This document shows positions 11,518 through 22,523 of a DNA stretch of 40,176 nucleotides, piece after piece. The stretch comes from Protostelium mycophagum. Taxonomy: Eukaryota > Evosea > Variosea > Protosteliida > Protosteliaceae. The notes beneath the pieces were generated by a model. It was given only the letters and a program-made list of their open reading frames with translations, was not told the origin of the DNA and did not search any database. A program made the translations under genes and the position numbers. Within the stretch, counting starts at the first letter, position 1. Each line of letters starts with the position of its first letter. The stretch is from NCBI GenBank assembly GCA_002081555.1, contig MZNV01002907.1, forward strand, positions 1 to 40,176, given 5' to 3'.

Positions 11518-11749
11518 TGTGCGTTTGATAAACTGTTGATTGAAACAAGATGATAGATCTTTCTGGAAGTCAATCTCGATCTACAATTGCAGAATTGTAG
11601 ATAAGACAGTAGAGTGTGCCAAGAATCACATTATTGCTCACTATATTTTGGTGTCATTTGTAAAGCTTGCAAAAAACGATATGGCAGATCAAATACAGGT
11701 AGAGACAGATTTATTTCGATTCTATGTACACTACTTTAAAAGAAAGTAT

Positions 11750-13011
11750 CTACACTTCAGCTGTGGGCTCCCCATTGTTCCATCTCTCCAAGATGGCGAC
11801 CTCGATGTCATGCTCACTCATCTGACGAATGTCTGCCTCGCTATAGACAGATTTAAAGCTCTTGATGAAATCGCCCAGAGGCTTTTGTTTCAGACCGGTC
11901 AATCTCGTCACGATGACACCGTTGAAGAGTCCCTTGGCCTCTGTGCGGGCGGCTGCTTTGGCGGCAATGGTCTCCCACTCTGCAGTTTTGTTGAAGTGCG
12001 CCAGAGCCATCTCTAAGAATTGGTCGCGAGGAACCTATAAAGTCAGCGCCAAGCAGTAAGAAGGCAATTTTTTAAAACGGTCCGCAAAATACAACGCACT
12101 ACAAAAAACAAATATGTTCACCTCAGCTTTGTTGTACTCTTGTGTATTTAACCACTCAAAGTATGCTCTGAGCATGTCCTTCTTGTTTCTTCTCTTCTTC
12201 TCTTGGTGTGTCAAATTGTCCAAAAGGCTTTTTGAAAAAAACCTGCTGCCAGAGAGCCATCTGAAACAGTCTTCGTCTGTTTGGAAACCTCTCTTATGTG
12301 CCTCATAATCTAGCCTCATGAAATTACAGAATTCTTGGGGGTCAATGGTGATGGTGAGATCAGCAAAGTAACCCGGGCAAGTTCTCCTGGCGCAGAGGCC
12401 GGTTGCGATTGTGGCACCCAGACGCTTCACTAAAAGTCCCAAGATGTGTCCGATGTAACCGTGGCTGAGGATGAACACCTTCATGATGTCAGCACAAAAC
12501 ACGTTCGGAAGAGATGGTCAGATCTACTCACACTCCAATCAAAATGGTTTGCTTCTATGTGCATCACGTCGATCTGATGTCCTTTGTATTCGAAAGAGAT
12601 GAGCGGACCATTTCTGACCACTTGTGTGCTGCCAAACTGAGCTGCAGGATCCAATCTGATGTTGCCTTTCTGCTTCTGTACCAGTACGTCTATGTCTCCG
12701 TGAGATTCCTTCTCGGGAGCGGAAGGAGGGATGGCCACTCTGTCATAAAATGGCCTGATCATTTCCAAGATCTCGGCACAGAGGGCCTCGTAGTCTTTGT
12801 GTTGTATGCGGACGGAATTGGCGATCGCGTTACCACCCATGTTGCTTCTAAATTTTGGGGTGAGGAGTGGCATTGGTGTTTGTTCGGTGAAGCTGTCGTT
12901 CAACGAAAAAATTCCGGAATTCTCGAAATGGAAAATATTCGTTGGGGCGCCAAAATTGGTGTCTAAAAAACGCAGAGGAGATGCAATTCTGAACGTGGTT
13001 CGTGATGACAT
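11750..13011 (-). CDS. Nucleotidyltransferase-fold (Pol beta superfamily) protein
   Basis: Three exons: 13011-12532, 12478-12122, 12034-11750; 373 aa. The core reads MGGNAI (residues 58-63), an alpha-helical stretch, then HGDIDVLV, whose two Asp at 106 and 108 match the DxD of Pol beta-type nucleotidyltransferases. A third Asp follows in GHQIDVMH. A long helical C-terminal half contains a basic run, HQEKKRRNKKD. The overall pattern (MGGN start, DxD, later hDhh, helical tail) recalls uncharacterised nucleotidyltransferases found in fungi, protists and large DNA viruses or phages; this is from memory of the pattern and is not proven. The substrate is unknown. Translation could start at residue 58 instead, since the first 57 residues look unordered. 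It converges with the CorA gene, 232 bp apart. Confidence 0.75.
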
Positions 13012-13558
13012 TTGGTTGATTATATATAACACCGCAGTGTTGGGCAGAAAACCAACACTTAAATTCTTTGGAAAATTTAAAACTTGCGAGAAAGACCAAG
13101 TCCAACCAAAGCCCGCCAAAGGTCAAACTGTCCAGGTGTCCAAAGAAGATGCAATTGTGAACGTGGATTGTGAGTTGAGTATGTGCAGGATCCACGATTG
13201 GTCTTGAAAACTTCTGAGCCTGCAATTCAGATTCTTCGGCGAATATTTCGATTTTTAACGATCAAAAAAATTCCAACAGATTTCCCACTCATTTTCAACA
13301 CAAACAAAACTTTCTATGTGAACCATTTTTGGTTTTGGATGAGCATCACATCTTTTGATGAGTTTATCCGTATGTCTCATCAGTCTGTCTCGTTGTAGAG
13401 GGGCAAAATACTTCTATATTACATCTGTTTTGACCCTTCTTGTTTCTTCTTAGTCCAAGGAGGAATGTGAAATTGAAGAGGTGCCCACACTTCTCTGTGC
13501 GAAATTAATGACAAGTCATCAAATGCAACGGGACAGATTAAAAGGACGGAATTATGAC
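13012..13558. other. Intergenic region between two leftward genes
   Basis: This 547-bp gap lies upstream of the nucleotidyltransferase gene and downstream of the OPA3 gene. It is AT-rich and I see no coding exon. A TATATATAA-like run at about 13018-13028 lies only about 10-15 bp from the annotated ATG on the minus strand. If it is a promoter element, the real start would be the inner ATG at about 12840. Confidence 0.4.
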
Positions 13559-14092
13559 TCACGATTTGGCATTGGAGTTTGTTTGTGGTGCAGTCTCGTA
13601 TTTTGAGATCAGTTCTCTTAAAGTTGTATTCTGCTGCTCCAATTGGACACATCGGTCATTAATCGAATCCATTTCCTTTTTCATTCCAGCTAAAACGGTG
13701 CTCAACTCCTCTTTCTTTGCATTCTCAGAGGCCTGCGAATGACTCACCAAAATGTATAATGTAAACAGATTGATCATGATCACCTTCGATCTGGAACTCT
13801 CCACGACGACGATCAAAACAGCGATTAGAAAGACGACAGCCTCTCCCAACATATCAGCGCATAAATCCACGGCCTTATCTCCCTGCAGAGGAATCGCCAT
13901 TAATTCTTCCTCTTTCAGTCCCAACATTCTTCGCTTCAGGGAAAGATCTAATGCGTGATAAGACTGCGCTGCACGGATGCAAACCGCGCGAAAGGCAGGT
14001 TTGTTCTTGGCATTCCGCTTCACAATGTTGGCGAAAGGTTTGGAGATGGTCTTTGCGGCCAAAAAACCGAGTTTGATGAGAGGCAATACCAT
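13559..14092 (-). CDS. OPA3: OPA3-like mitochondrial membrane protein
   Basis: Two exons, 14092-13784 and 13732-13559, separated by a 51-bp intron; 160 aa, close to the usual OPA3 length. The N terminus MVLPLIKLGFLAAKTISKP matches the OPA3 pattern, including the conserved SKP-A segment. The SYHALDL block corresponds to the family QxYH motif, and ELMAIPLQGDKAVDLCADML, followed by GEAVVF, corresponds to the conserved membrane region. A hydrophobic helix covers about residues 84-98 and the C terminus is a predicted coiled coil. Known OPA3 proteins act at mitochondrial membranes in network dynamics and lipid metabolism; the exact reaction is unresolved even in animals. Confidence 0.93.
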   Translation of the reverse strand: MVLPLIKLGFLAAKTISKPFANIVKRNAKNKPAFRAVCIRAAQSYHALDLSLKRRMLGLKEEELMAIPLQGDKAVDLCADMLGEAVVFLIAVLIVVVESSRSKVIMINLFTLYILVSHSQASENAKKEELSTVLAGMKKEMDSINDRCVQLEQQNTTLRELISKYETAPQTNSNAKS

Positions 14093-14357
14093 CTTGGTTG
14101 ATTGCGATAATGATCTTGTGTGATCACAAATGCGAGGTATTTTATTTGATATATTTTTTCTCATTTTTCGAGCTTTTCCTGAGATCAAGACCAAACCCAC
14201 TTGAGAGAAACTTCTTTGAGGTACAGAGACAATTTGACCAAAAAGTATACAAACCCACAATGTAATACAACAAAAATACAGCACCAAGTTGCGAACAACA
14301 TTATTGCACGTACCGAAACTTACAAGCCCACTAAAAAACTGAAAGATAAATTGAACT

Positions 14358-14543
14358 TTACAGTGTGAGACTGAAACGGTTTAGGGTTAAGGGCTTTCTC
14401 TTGTGATCTCCGTTTACAACTCGTTTTTTCAAGTTGAGAAATCGCAATTTTTTCCGATCTTTCATCTCTTCAGTATCATCATTTAGTTCTGTTAACAAGC
14501 GGACAGGTGTGTTCTTCAAATTAAAAAATGATTGGAGTGACAT
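14358..14543 (-). CDS. Candidate 61-aa charged small protein (doubtful)
   Basis: An intronless ATG-initiated frame of 61 codons, rich in Lys, Arg, Asp and Leu (for example DDTEEMKDRKKLRF), lies in the 499-bp divergent gap between OPA3 and NOP53. Its ATG is only 48 bp from the NOP53 start on the other strand. I recognise no family. The frame covers a TTTAGGG-like patch at 14379-14393. It may be chance coding in regulatory DNA; the rest of the gap (14093-14357, 14544-14591) shows nothing recognisable. Confidence 0.2.
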   Translation of the reverse strand: MSLQSFFNLKNTPVRLLTELNDDTEEMKDRKKLRFLNLKKRVVNGDHKRKPLTLNRFSLTL

Positions 14544-14591
14544 GTCACTTTCTTAAAAAATGAAGCATCATCGACTCAAAATCATTAGAAG

Positions 14592-17066
14592 ATGGGCAAT
14601 CCTGCAACAAAGAGACGTAACAAACAGCAGAAGAAGAGGCTCGCTAAGACTACTAAAAAAGATGAGCAGGCTTTACAGTCTTATCTGGCCAGACCCTACC
14701 TTAAATCCGCAGAAGAACTCGCCAAGGAGGCCGCTTCAGCGATCGTCATTGATACTGGTGATCTGATCTCTCTTTGTCATTCTCATGAATAATCTCACTT
14801 TCTAATTTGAACAGCACCACAAAAATTGCCAACAAGAACAGAGTATCACCGTAACAGAAAATTACCCGTGGATAAACTCTTGGAAGTCAATCCGAACCTG
14901 AAAGACATCAAGAAGGACATGCCACATCGCTTTTACACTGCACATCTCCAAGAGGGACAAGTCAGGAAGGCGATGGTTTCCATCTCTCAGCCAAAGTCTA
15001 AGCCTCTCGTTCAAGATGACAAAAAAGTGAGTGTTGATTTATTTTATTGTTTTTCAACGAGTGCTGAGAATCTCCTTAACGTGATATTACGGTTATTACC
15101 GTCTACATAAACGGTGGATCTAAATAAAAACTGTGAAACAAAAGAATCAAAATTTAAATCTAAATTTCAGGCGGGACATTACGACCTGTGGGCGGATCAG
15201 CCGGTACTCGCTCCTATCGCTCCAAAAGAGGGTCCTCGTGTTGTGATCAACCTGAAGTCTAATGAATACCTCAACGACACACTCGTAGCTCCAAGAGTGA
15301 GATCTTTATTATTTTTTTCATTCCAGCGTTTCTCTCTTCATCTTCACCTTATTTTCCGAGAAATTTCACTGAATTTTCCAAGAACAAAACTCGCCAGGTC
15401 GTCAAGATTGGCATCCCCCTGCCTGATGAGTCCATGTCTTATAATCCCGACCCCGTCATCCACAAAGAGAGACTCGCAGAGGAGCTGGAGACCGTTGAGA
15501 TGCTCAGAAACAAGAGGGAGAAGATGGAGAAGAAGGTTCCATACTCTTTCCAAAAGGTGAGCGTTGTAGATGGATATTTCGTTTTGTGTTGAAAAACGAG
15601 AAAAAATCGAGTCATTTTTTGTGATTTTCTTTGAGATAAATTTTTTCTGATTGTAAAAGGGAGGAAGAAACAGACCACACTCAGAAGTCAACGAAGATTC
15701 ATACGTAAGACGAATTTTCTGGGAAATCTTCTCGAAATTTCTGAACGAAAAAGGAAGCCCAAATCGATGAAATTACGGGCAGGCCAGCTAAGAAGCCCAA
15801 ATACGTAGAAAAGATCCGCAAAATCTCTGATGACGATTCTGAAGAAGATTCTGACGAAGATTCTGATGAGGATTCTGATGAGGATTCATCGGAAAATTCT
15901 GCGAGAATTCCGCTACTACCGGGAGTCAAAGTTGATGACGACGAGGAAAATGTCGACAGTGGGAAAGAAGAGGATGACTCGGATGATGAAGATGTCGACG
16001 AAATGGATGTCCAAGTGAAACACGAAGGTGCGGTTTTTATTTGGTTGGCTAAGATCTCATGCTTACACTGCATTTTTAATATTATTTTTTAAACAACTCA
16101 ACCTTTTTTGTCTGTATATATGGAAGCTGACACCGACTATATCGTGGGAAAACCACTGCAATGTAGATGCTTCTTAAGCCCATAAAAAATAGTATTCATT
16201 TTGTCGTGGTAAAGCGGCAGCACAAAACACCTCTGTGCAATTCTCCAACTTTCAAATGTCACTCCACTACAATGACATCTGACATTTTTGACAGATGACA
16301 AGGAGGGCGGCAAACCCAAATCTAAATCACAGAGAAAATTAGAAGAAAAGATTGAATTCTACAAGAGAAAGTTCGGAGAAAGTTCCCACGATTTTTCCGG
16401 GAAGAACAAGTGGCAGAGGGCCCTTGAGAAATTGTTGAAGAAACAAAAGATGAGATTAGTCAAGGCCAAGGTCGAGAAGCAAAGAGACCGAGACTTCACC
16501 AGGTCATATTTCCCGCCATTTTTTCAAAAGATATCTCGCAGAATGCACACTCTTTTTCTGACGGATTCAGACTCGTTCCCAGAATGAAGGTGATGTATGA
16601 GGCCAGACAGCTGGTGCATCAGACTATCGAAGAGCTGGAGAAACACAAGGAGAAGAAGGCACGCATCCAAGAGACTCTGGACAAGCGTCTCGCTTTGGAG
16701 CCGGAGCCTTACTTCTTAACGGAAGAACTCCCCACTTCCCTCAGAGCCATGACCGTACGTAATCTTTTTGGCGGGAAATTATTTTTTTATAAAAGTCGAA
16801 ACTCTCCCACCTGCAGGAAAATTGACTCGTTGTAGAGCACCACAATATCAAACCCCTTCGAGTCCAAATTGACAGACTGGAGAAAAAGAAATGTAGTCGC
16901 AACCGGTTACAGACCGTACGTAAACTGAAATTTCATTGAAATCTCCCATACTAATGTGTACAGCCGATCTACAAACAAGAAGGATATGAAGATGGTGGAG
17001 AAATACAGTATGCGTGGAGACGCAAAATCCCTCCTGCCAGAAGAATCCTGGAAGCCGAGAGAATAA
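14592..17066 (+). CDS. NOP53: NOP53/GLTSCR2-like ribosome biogenesis factor
   Basis: Nucleolar factor that in yeast and humans recruits the RNA exosome helicase to pre-60S particles. Ten exons: 14592-14757, 14815-15026, 15171-15296, 15398-15556, 15660-15704, 15754-16027, 16295-16502, 16583-16754, 16836-16915, 16964-17066; 514 aa. Evidence: a basic N terminus (TKRRNKQQKKR), the PLPDESMSYNPDPVIHKE block equivalent to the family SYNP motif, a Lys/Glu-rich coiled region, and the EELPTSLRAM block with a downstream basic C domain. A strongly acidic Ser-Asp-Glu segment in exon 6 (about 15820-16010) could be a casein kinase 2 target. The acceptor of exon 9 is CGTTGTAG; using the earlier ctgcag would give an immediate stop. 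Identification rests on block order and not on an alignment. Confidence 0.8.
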
Positions 17067-17331
17067 ATTTCTTCAAGAAAATAGTATTTTATATTTAGAA
17101 ATACCAATTTGTTGTGACGTTGTGCATGTTGTGGTTTCTTTGTATTATGCTTCATGCTGTCATGAGTCATCACACTGCGGAATATCTTCGTGCGTCTCTT
17201 GTAGGGGTTAATAATAGATTTGAATGACATCTCCGAATTTCAATAAACAAGCTCATCGCCTACGTCGGCAAGGAGTTTGGGAAGAAGGAGACACAAACAA
17301 GTACAAGCCTGAACAAAGAAGAACAACAAAG

Positions 17332-17812
17332 ATGGGAGTAGACAACACAAGAGTTGAGAAGAAGACACCTGCAAAGTCCATGGTGCTTACTGTAGCCGCC
17401 TCGATTGCAGCACTTCTCCACATCGTCATCGTGGTGCTTCTGGCCATCTTCAGTGGAAGGTACAGCGGGACCTTTGTGTGCTTTCTCAACACCATTCTGT
17501 CCCTCTGCCTTGCGGGATCTGAGATGTCCTTACAATTCAGCAGTGACGTTCCACTAAAGCAGAGAATGGACTGTGCTGCCGTGATCAACATCTTATATGG
17601 AGGTGTGTCATGGTGAGGTTCTTGTATACCCATCTGACCTTTTTGCAGCTTTATTCTTCTCCGATATCATTCACTCCATAAATATACCCTCTGCCGTTGG
17701 ATTTGGTGTCTCCTCTGCACTCCACATCACATACAGACTGGTTAACTACAATATGCAAAAGACACAAGCTTCTTCAGAAGGCGTGCCCTTGATAGCACGC
17801 CTGATCACATGA
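17332..17812 (+). CDS. Small four-helix membrane protein
   Basis: Two exons, 17332-17602 and 17649-17812; 144 aa. A charged N terminus is followed by four predicted membrane segments: VAASIAALLHIVIVVLLAIF, a second around TFVCFLNTILSLCLAG, a third around NILYGALFFSDIIHS and a fourth around AVGFGVSSALHITY. The C-terminal tail is soluble. The size and topology resemble MARVEL-type or similar tetraspan proteins, but I cannot name the family. The 3' half of this gene, including part of the intron, was duplicated to 931-1140, where it decayed. Downstream, at 17978-18020, lies a strong hairpin that could shape its 3' end. Confidence 0.7.
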
Positions 17813-18527
17813 AATAAAGAGCAATTATCTTAGAGTTCTTAGAGTTCAAGGAATTGCCCTTGTGCGCTGTAATCATATCAACTATATTTAATAACACGGT
17901 ACCCTAATAGTGTGGCATGACAATATGTTCTCCAATTGATTGTCTGTGTACATTTATTCTATAGAAATCTGGCGATGACATGATGTTAGTGTGTTTTTAG
18001 CCCACACACTAACATCATGTAAATGAATGGTCCATAAATTGAGTTCCGTGTGATTCATCATTGCAATCACAACAGCACAATTTGTGGATTTTATTTTGGG
18101 TGTTTTTGTTGCGAGATGCTCAATTTGTCGCCTCGCACAGACGCCAGTAAAGTATCTATTTCCACACCCAGGTGCTTCGGTCTGACAACCTTGTGTGACC
18201 TCTCACAACAACGAAAGATCGAGGAAAGTTAAAACTTCCGAAATCGGGATGTGAATTACCGCACAAAACCCCGAATGTCCGACCGAGTTTGATATTATCC
18301 ACCGTGGCCGGCACCTCTAAAACCTGATTCATTCAGCTTGTATAAGTCTATCTTCTTTATCATAGTGGGGAAGAGGATTGAGAGTGTCTGTACATCTTGC
18401 AGAACCGTGTTCCACGAAAATGATGATTTTTGGTGTTTTTTGGAGGATTGTCCTCCCATCCTGTGTTCCTTAGACCGCAGCTGTCTGAGACAAAAGTTGT
18501 GCCACAACACACGACACCAACAACAAC
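17813..18527. other. Intergenic stretch with long hairpin
   Basis: This 715-bp gap between two rightward membrane-protein genes has no exon that I can support. Its one clear structure is the inverted repeat at 17978-18020. The rest, 18021-18527, should contain the promoter of the gene starting at 18528. Confidence 0.4.
17978..18020. repeat. Perfect 16-bp inverted repeat (hairpin)
   Basis: The arm ACATGATGTTAGTGTG at 17978-17993 is followed by an 11-nt loop and its exact reverse complement at 18005-18020. It lies 166 bp past the stop of the four-helix gene. It could be a 3' UTR stem, a small structured RNA, or the two ends of a short decayed inverted-repeat transposon. No flanking target duplication is obvious. 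Confidence 0.75.
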
Positions 18528-19056
18528 ATGAAGAAGGAGGGCAACCCAATGAGGACATCATCTGACTCAAAGAACAAGTCTTCGTCCTTCTTTAAGAAGA
18601 TAAAGAAGATAAAATTGAGAAAGGGCAACAGTGAGAAGGTGAATAGTTGTGATGACTGACCAACTGTTGTTGACCTCGTAATCAGTTGTTAGAGACGGCC
18701 GTAATTATCAATCAGACTCCAGATACAACCACTGTCACTTTGGAGAGAGGTAATGCCAAATGCCATACAATCAATGAATATTAACATCAATCATAGATGC
18801 CATCGAAACACCAGCGCCAGCAACCCCGGTGTTGGCACCAATAACAGAAGTCACAACAACTCAACCCATTTTACACCTCGAGACTGTACTATTATTCTGT
18901 GGATTCATCATATTTTTCGCACTGTTCATCCTCTATACAATGAGCTGGAGCCTACATCCCCGAATACAAGATGGAGGAGAATATTACAGACGTTTGGACG
19001 CCACGGCCCTTGGCATAGAGAGCATATTACGTACCAAGTCACAGTTAATGCTATAG
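18528..19056 (+). CDS. Small single-pass membrane protein with basic N terminus
   Basis: Three exons, 18528-18638, 18686-18749 and 18797-19056; 144 aa. The N terminus is highly basic (SSSFFKKIKKIKLRKG), the middle is rich in Thr and Pro, and one hydrophobic helix, TVLLFCGFIIFFALFILYTM, lies near residues 87-106. A tail of about 37 residues with GGEYYRRLDA follows. A tail-proximal anchor with a cytosolic basic and Thr-rich arm is a reasonable reading, but I do not recognise the family. The gene ends 72 bp from the convergent LENG8-like gene. An alternative start at the internal Met in NPMRTSS would lose seven residues. Confidence 0.6.
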
Positions 19057-19128
19057 AGGATGTACAAATTGTAAATATACGACAATCTATGATCAAAAGA
19101 TACGACAGAGAATAAAACGACGAGATCT

Positions 19129-20637
19129 TCATTTCTCTGCATTTATGGACATTAATGACTCTTTACAAAGGACAAGCGAATGTCCATCATTTAAGACAGC
19201 ACCGCCTGCTTTAAGAAATTCTACGCACGATGCATCGTCTGCAAAATGCATCTGTGTCTTTAGAAATGACACCGGAAGAGTCGGTTTGTAAGCTTTGCAC
19301 ATCCTCCTTAGCGCTTCTTTTCTCACGGTAGTTACCGCAATCTGTTGCGTTAAATATTTCAGCACCTGAGCCCATCAACAATCATCAATCATCATTTTTG
19401 AATGAACTCACCACAGATGCTTGTGTCCCTGCAATCTTGGCAAATTGTTGGTAATGTTGCCACCCATTCAAGCACATCATCATGTCTGTGGCGTATTTTA
19501 TGTTCTTGTTCTCTAAATAACTCGGTTTCAGCCGATTTGTCAAGAGATTCAGACCTGAAAACGTCAATTCTCCGAAGATCATGGAGCAACATTGGAGATC
19601 TTGTGAGATTCCTCGAGATCACGGTAAGACACACGTTAATTACGGTGAACATTACCGTGATGGAATAAAGATGTATTTAAATATCAACACTCGCATTCGC
19701 GGTTGTACACCGTGACTTTGCGTTCATGTAAAGCATTTTTGTACTCTTAAAGATCCAATAATGAGGCACAAAATATATATATTGGAGGCAAAGCCACAAG
19801 CCAACCCAGAAGACAAGACTCTACGGTTTGTTCTATTTTTATAAAGTATAGAGGGAAACTCACTCTCTTGGTCTTTTTGCAATATACTCACCAGGATCCT
19901 CACGGAGAAGATCTTCAAGGCTTGTTTTTTGGACAAGAGCCGGTCTTCATTTAGGTTCTCTAAACAGCTGAGGCACACCACCAACTCGGACAAGTCGTCC
20001 TGTAGAGGTCATTTTTGTTTTGGAACGTCACACCGACATTTTTGGCGGATAACTTCATGTGGGACAAGTACACACGAGAGACAAAAGGGTTCTTTATGTG
20101 CTGAACCTGCAAAAATTTAAATTTTGAATTGGTGATTGATCATCATGGTTACCGTTAGATCTTGTCTGATGGCTTTCAGTTGATCTGACACGTAAGTATA
20201 CCCATTTTTGCCATGTTCGTTCATCAACATGTTGAACCATTCTTTGAGAATGTTCTCTGGTCTGATTAAAGATGGTATCGGCCTCTATTTTGAGTTTAAT
20301 AACATGGTGAGCCAGACATACTCACTGTCGTGAGTCGGAAATAGCTTTTTTCGTGCTGTTGAGAAGTGCCGATGGTAATCTCTGATGGGTCGTACTTCGG
20401 TGGTTCTGGTTCTGGCTCTTTAAATCTGATCTGATCAGAAGAAAATTAATGTCTAATCCTACTTTTGATGTCTCCGCTGATTTGTGGCGTGATCAGCTGC
20501 CAAGGACGCATCCGGTTGTATGATGTGACCTCCACCTGAGATGATGAGAACCTCCCACTTTCGGATAGTTCACCTCTGTTTCCTCTTGAATGATATCCAC
20601 CTCTTCCTCTCCTGTCGCCTCTCCAAGGGGTGCTCAT
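19129..20637 (-). CDS. LENG8/Thp3-like SAC3-PCI domain protein
   Basis: Seven exons: 20637-20536 (3' end uncertain), 20430-20326, 20284-20153, 20106-20038, 19999-19864, 19554-19412, 19365-19129; 307 aa. The match to LENG8 and yeast Thp3 is clear in order: SYFRLT, then QLKAIRQDLT, then a VYLSHMKLS helix (family VYExHARIAL), then ALKIFSVRIL, then GWQHYQQF, and finally LRRMCKAYKPTLPVSFLKT (family IKTFRPALPVSYLQ). These proteins belong to the SAC3/GANP superfamily and act in coupling transcription, splicing and mRNA export. The human protein has a long N-terminal extension; here only a short Arg-Gly-rich segment (RGDRRGRGGYHSRGNRG) precedes the domain. The start is 97 bp from the divergent SRP54-M-like gene. 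The 309-bp intron at 19555-19863 is unusually long for this window. Confidence 0.9.
19618..19661. repeat. 10-bp perfect inverted repeat inside LENG8-like intron
   Basis: ATCACGGTAA at 19618-19627 pairs exactly with TTACCGTGAT at 19652-19661, with 24 nt between. It lies in the longest intron of the gene. A third copy of the core, TTACGGTGA, sits in the loop. Confidence 0.6.
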
Positions 20638-20734
20638 GATTTGAAATTTACAGATCTTCTGGAGGATGATCTGTTCGGAAAAAAAGGTCTGAATTCAGGA
20701 AGATCAGATCACATCAGAGATCATCCTTTCAAAC

Positions 20735-22356
20735 ATGGGGAGCAGATATAAGAACCTCTTTCACACTTGTGAATGGCAGTGGCAACCCCCCGTCAATTTT
20801 AGAAATAGACCAAATGTCGTAGTCAAATACCTCCCAGCGCAGGCTCTTCTTCCAACTGATGAGGCAGCAATGCTTCCCACAATCCTCTCTACATACAGAA
20901 GAGGAAAAGGGATCAGAGGAGATAAGAACTACGTTCGCCCTATGGAGCAGTTGTTACTTGAGAACCTTAGAAAGAAGCAGAGATGGTACAGAGACGCCAG
21001 CAAAGTTCATTGGCTCACTGTTGGGGAGAAATACGATCCCACAGCTGTGGTAGAGGAGGAGCCAGAAGAGGAAAAGGATGTATATCAAGAACTCTTCGAC
21101 CTATCTTTTGGTGAAACCGATAATGCCAGCAAGACCACCTTATCTTCAAGCCAAGAGACAATGTTCGGAACCAAACCAGAGAGACCTTTTGGAAGGAGAA
21201 CATACAGCACTATGGCGATCAGAAAGGTGCAACCCCTTCAGAGGAGATCTTTCAGCACCACAAACAACTTGTATGCGGATGGCCTCTTCGGAAAATTCAA
21301 AAAATTCTTGGGAGGAGAAAACAAGGTACATATCATCTGCGATCTACATCATCATTTTCCATCACGCTCACATTCGTCTAGTTGGCCTAGACTAGAAACT
21401 AATACAACTAAATAAATAGATACGTAAGATTGAGTCTTTTATCAGGAATCATCACAAGAATCGGCTGAAAAAGTCGTACAAGAAGCAACACAGACTGTCA
21501 AAGAGGCTGTCCAACCTGTCAAAGAGACTGTCCAATCTGCCAAAGAGACTATTCAGTCTGCGAAAGAGGCCGTTCAATCTGCTACCAAAGAGGCCGTAAA
21601 GACCGCGGCGCCGAAGGTGGCCGCTACACCTAAAGATAAGGAAGGTCTTTTTGCCAGTTTGGGAAAGAAGGCTCTGGAGCAGATGGCTGGCGATGATGCC
21701 GCAGAGCTTCAGAAGAGTATGGAGGCAGGAAAATTCGACTTGGTACGTCCATGCAGTTTCTCATACTTTTGGGATCAGTGATGAACATGTCTTAATTGAT
21801 GCAGAATGATTATTTGATTCAGATGAAATACACTACAAAGGCAGGTCAATTTCTGAACTATGTCCCCGGAAGTGCCAAGGTGAGTTATTCATCGTTTGCA
21901 TTCATTTACACAATCGTGGGATTGACGTGATCAGCTTTTGGACAGCATCAAACAGGTATCTGAGCACCCAGAGACCAAGAGGGGGATCGCCATTCTTAAT
22001 GCGATGACCCCAGAAGAGAGGAAGAAGCCGTCCCTGCTGATCGACGGTGAGTTGAAAGTTAGAGCCAAGAACCGCATCGCCAAAGCTGCCGGCACAGATA
22101 TCGCCGAGGTCAACAAACTGGTACGTCCTCTTTACTTCTACCATCATGCCGGATACATTCCGCCAGCATGACGATGACTTCTTTGCAGCTTTACAAATAC
22201 CAAGCTGTGAAGATCACTTACAGCCATGTCTTTGCCCTCAGAAAGCAAGGAAAGGCCGTACCAAATGATCCCAATGAGCTGATCAAGATGATCCAAGCGA
22301 ATGGCGGTTTCTCCAAGAAGGAGGTGGAAATTTTGAGAAGAGGCAACACTCAATAA
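20735..22356 (+). CDS. Protein with SRP54 M-like domain and internal presequence-like segments
   Basis: Five exons: 20735-21325, 21446-21742, 21805-21879, 21935-22120, 22189-22356; 438 aa. Residues about 280-420 follow the M domain of SRP54/Ffh: FDLNDYLIQMKY (family FDF-DF-xQL), FLNYVPGSAK (family ILGMIPG), AMTPEERKKPSLL (family SMTxEExxxP), then IAKAAGTDIAEVNKLL (family IAxGSGTxVxEVNxLL). No NG GTPase domain is present. Residues 1-120 are basic and unrecognised. Around residues 150-180 two stretches, GRRTYSTM and QRRSFSTTNN, look like mitochondrial presequence ends. A helical repeat of about 11 residues (VKEAVQP, VKETVQS, AKETIQS) then links to the M-like domain. I infer a mitochondrial role, perhaps on the ribosome or membrane, but cannot name it. 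Confidence 0.75.
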
Positions 22357-22523
22357 TAAAACAAATCAAACTCTTAAAGACATTGCTGCGAAGATGAATG
22401 AGGTTCACAATTTAAAATTTAATTCAAGGTGTGTCGATTGATGACAGAAATCAAACACTGGTGATCCATTTTCTCGGCATTCAGACAATGTTGCATGACA
22501 TGACACATCTTCTATTTATATGA

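Noticed and set aside
11540-12016. Open frame of 158 codons on the plus strand
   Set aside because: Mostly antisense to the last exon of the nucleotidyltransferase gene, with no family resemblance.
15699-16073. Ser-rich open frame on the minus strand
   Set aside because: It is the complement of the acidic Ser-Asp-Glu repeat in NOP53 exon 6; the low-complexity repeat keeps the antisense frame open.
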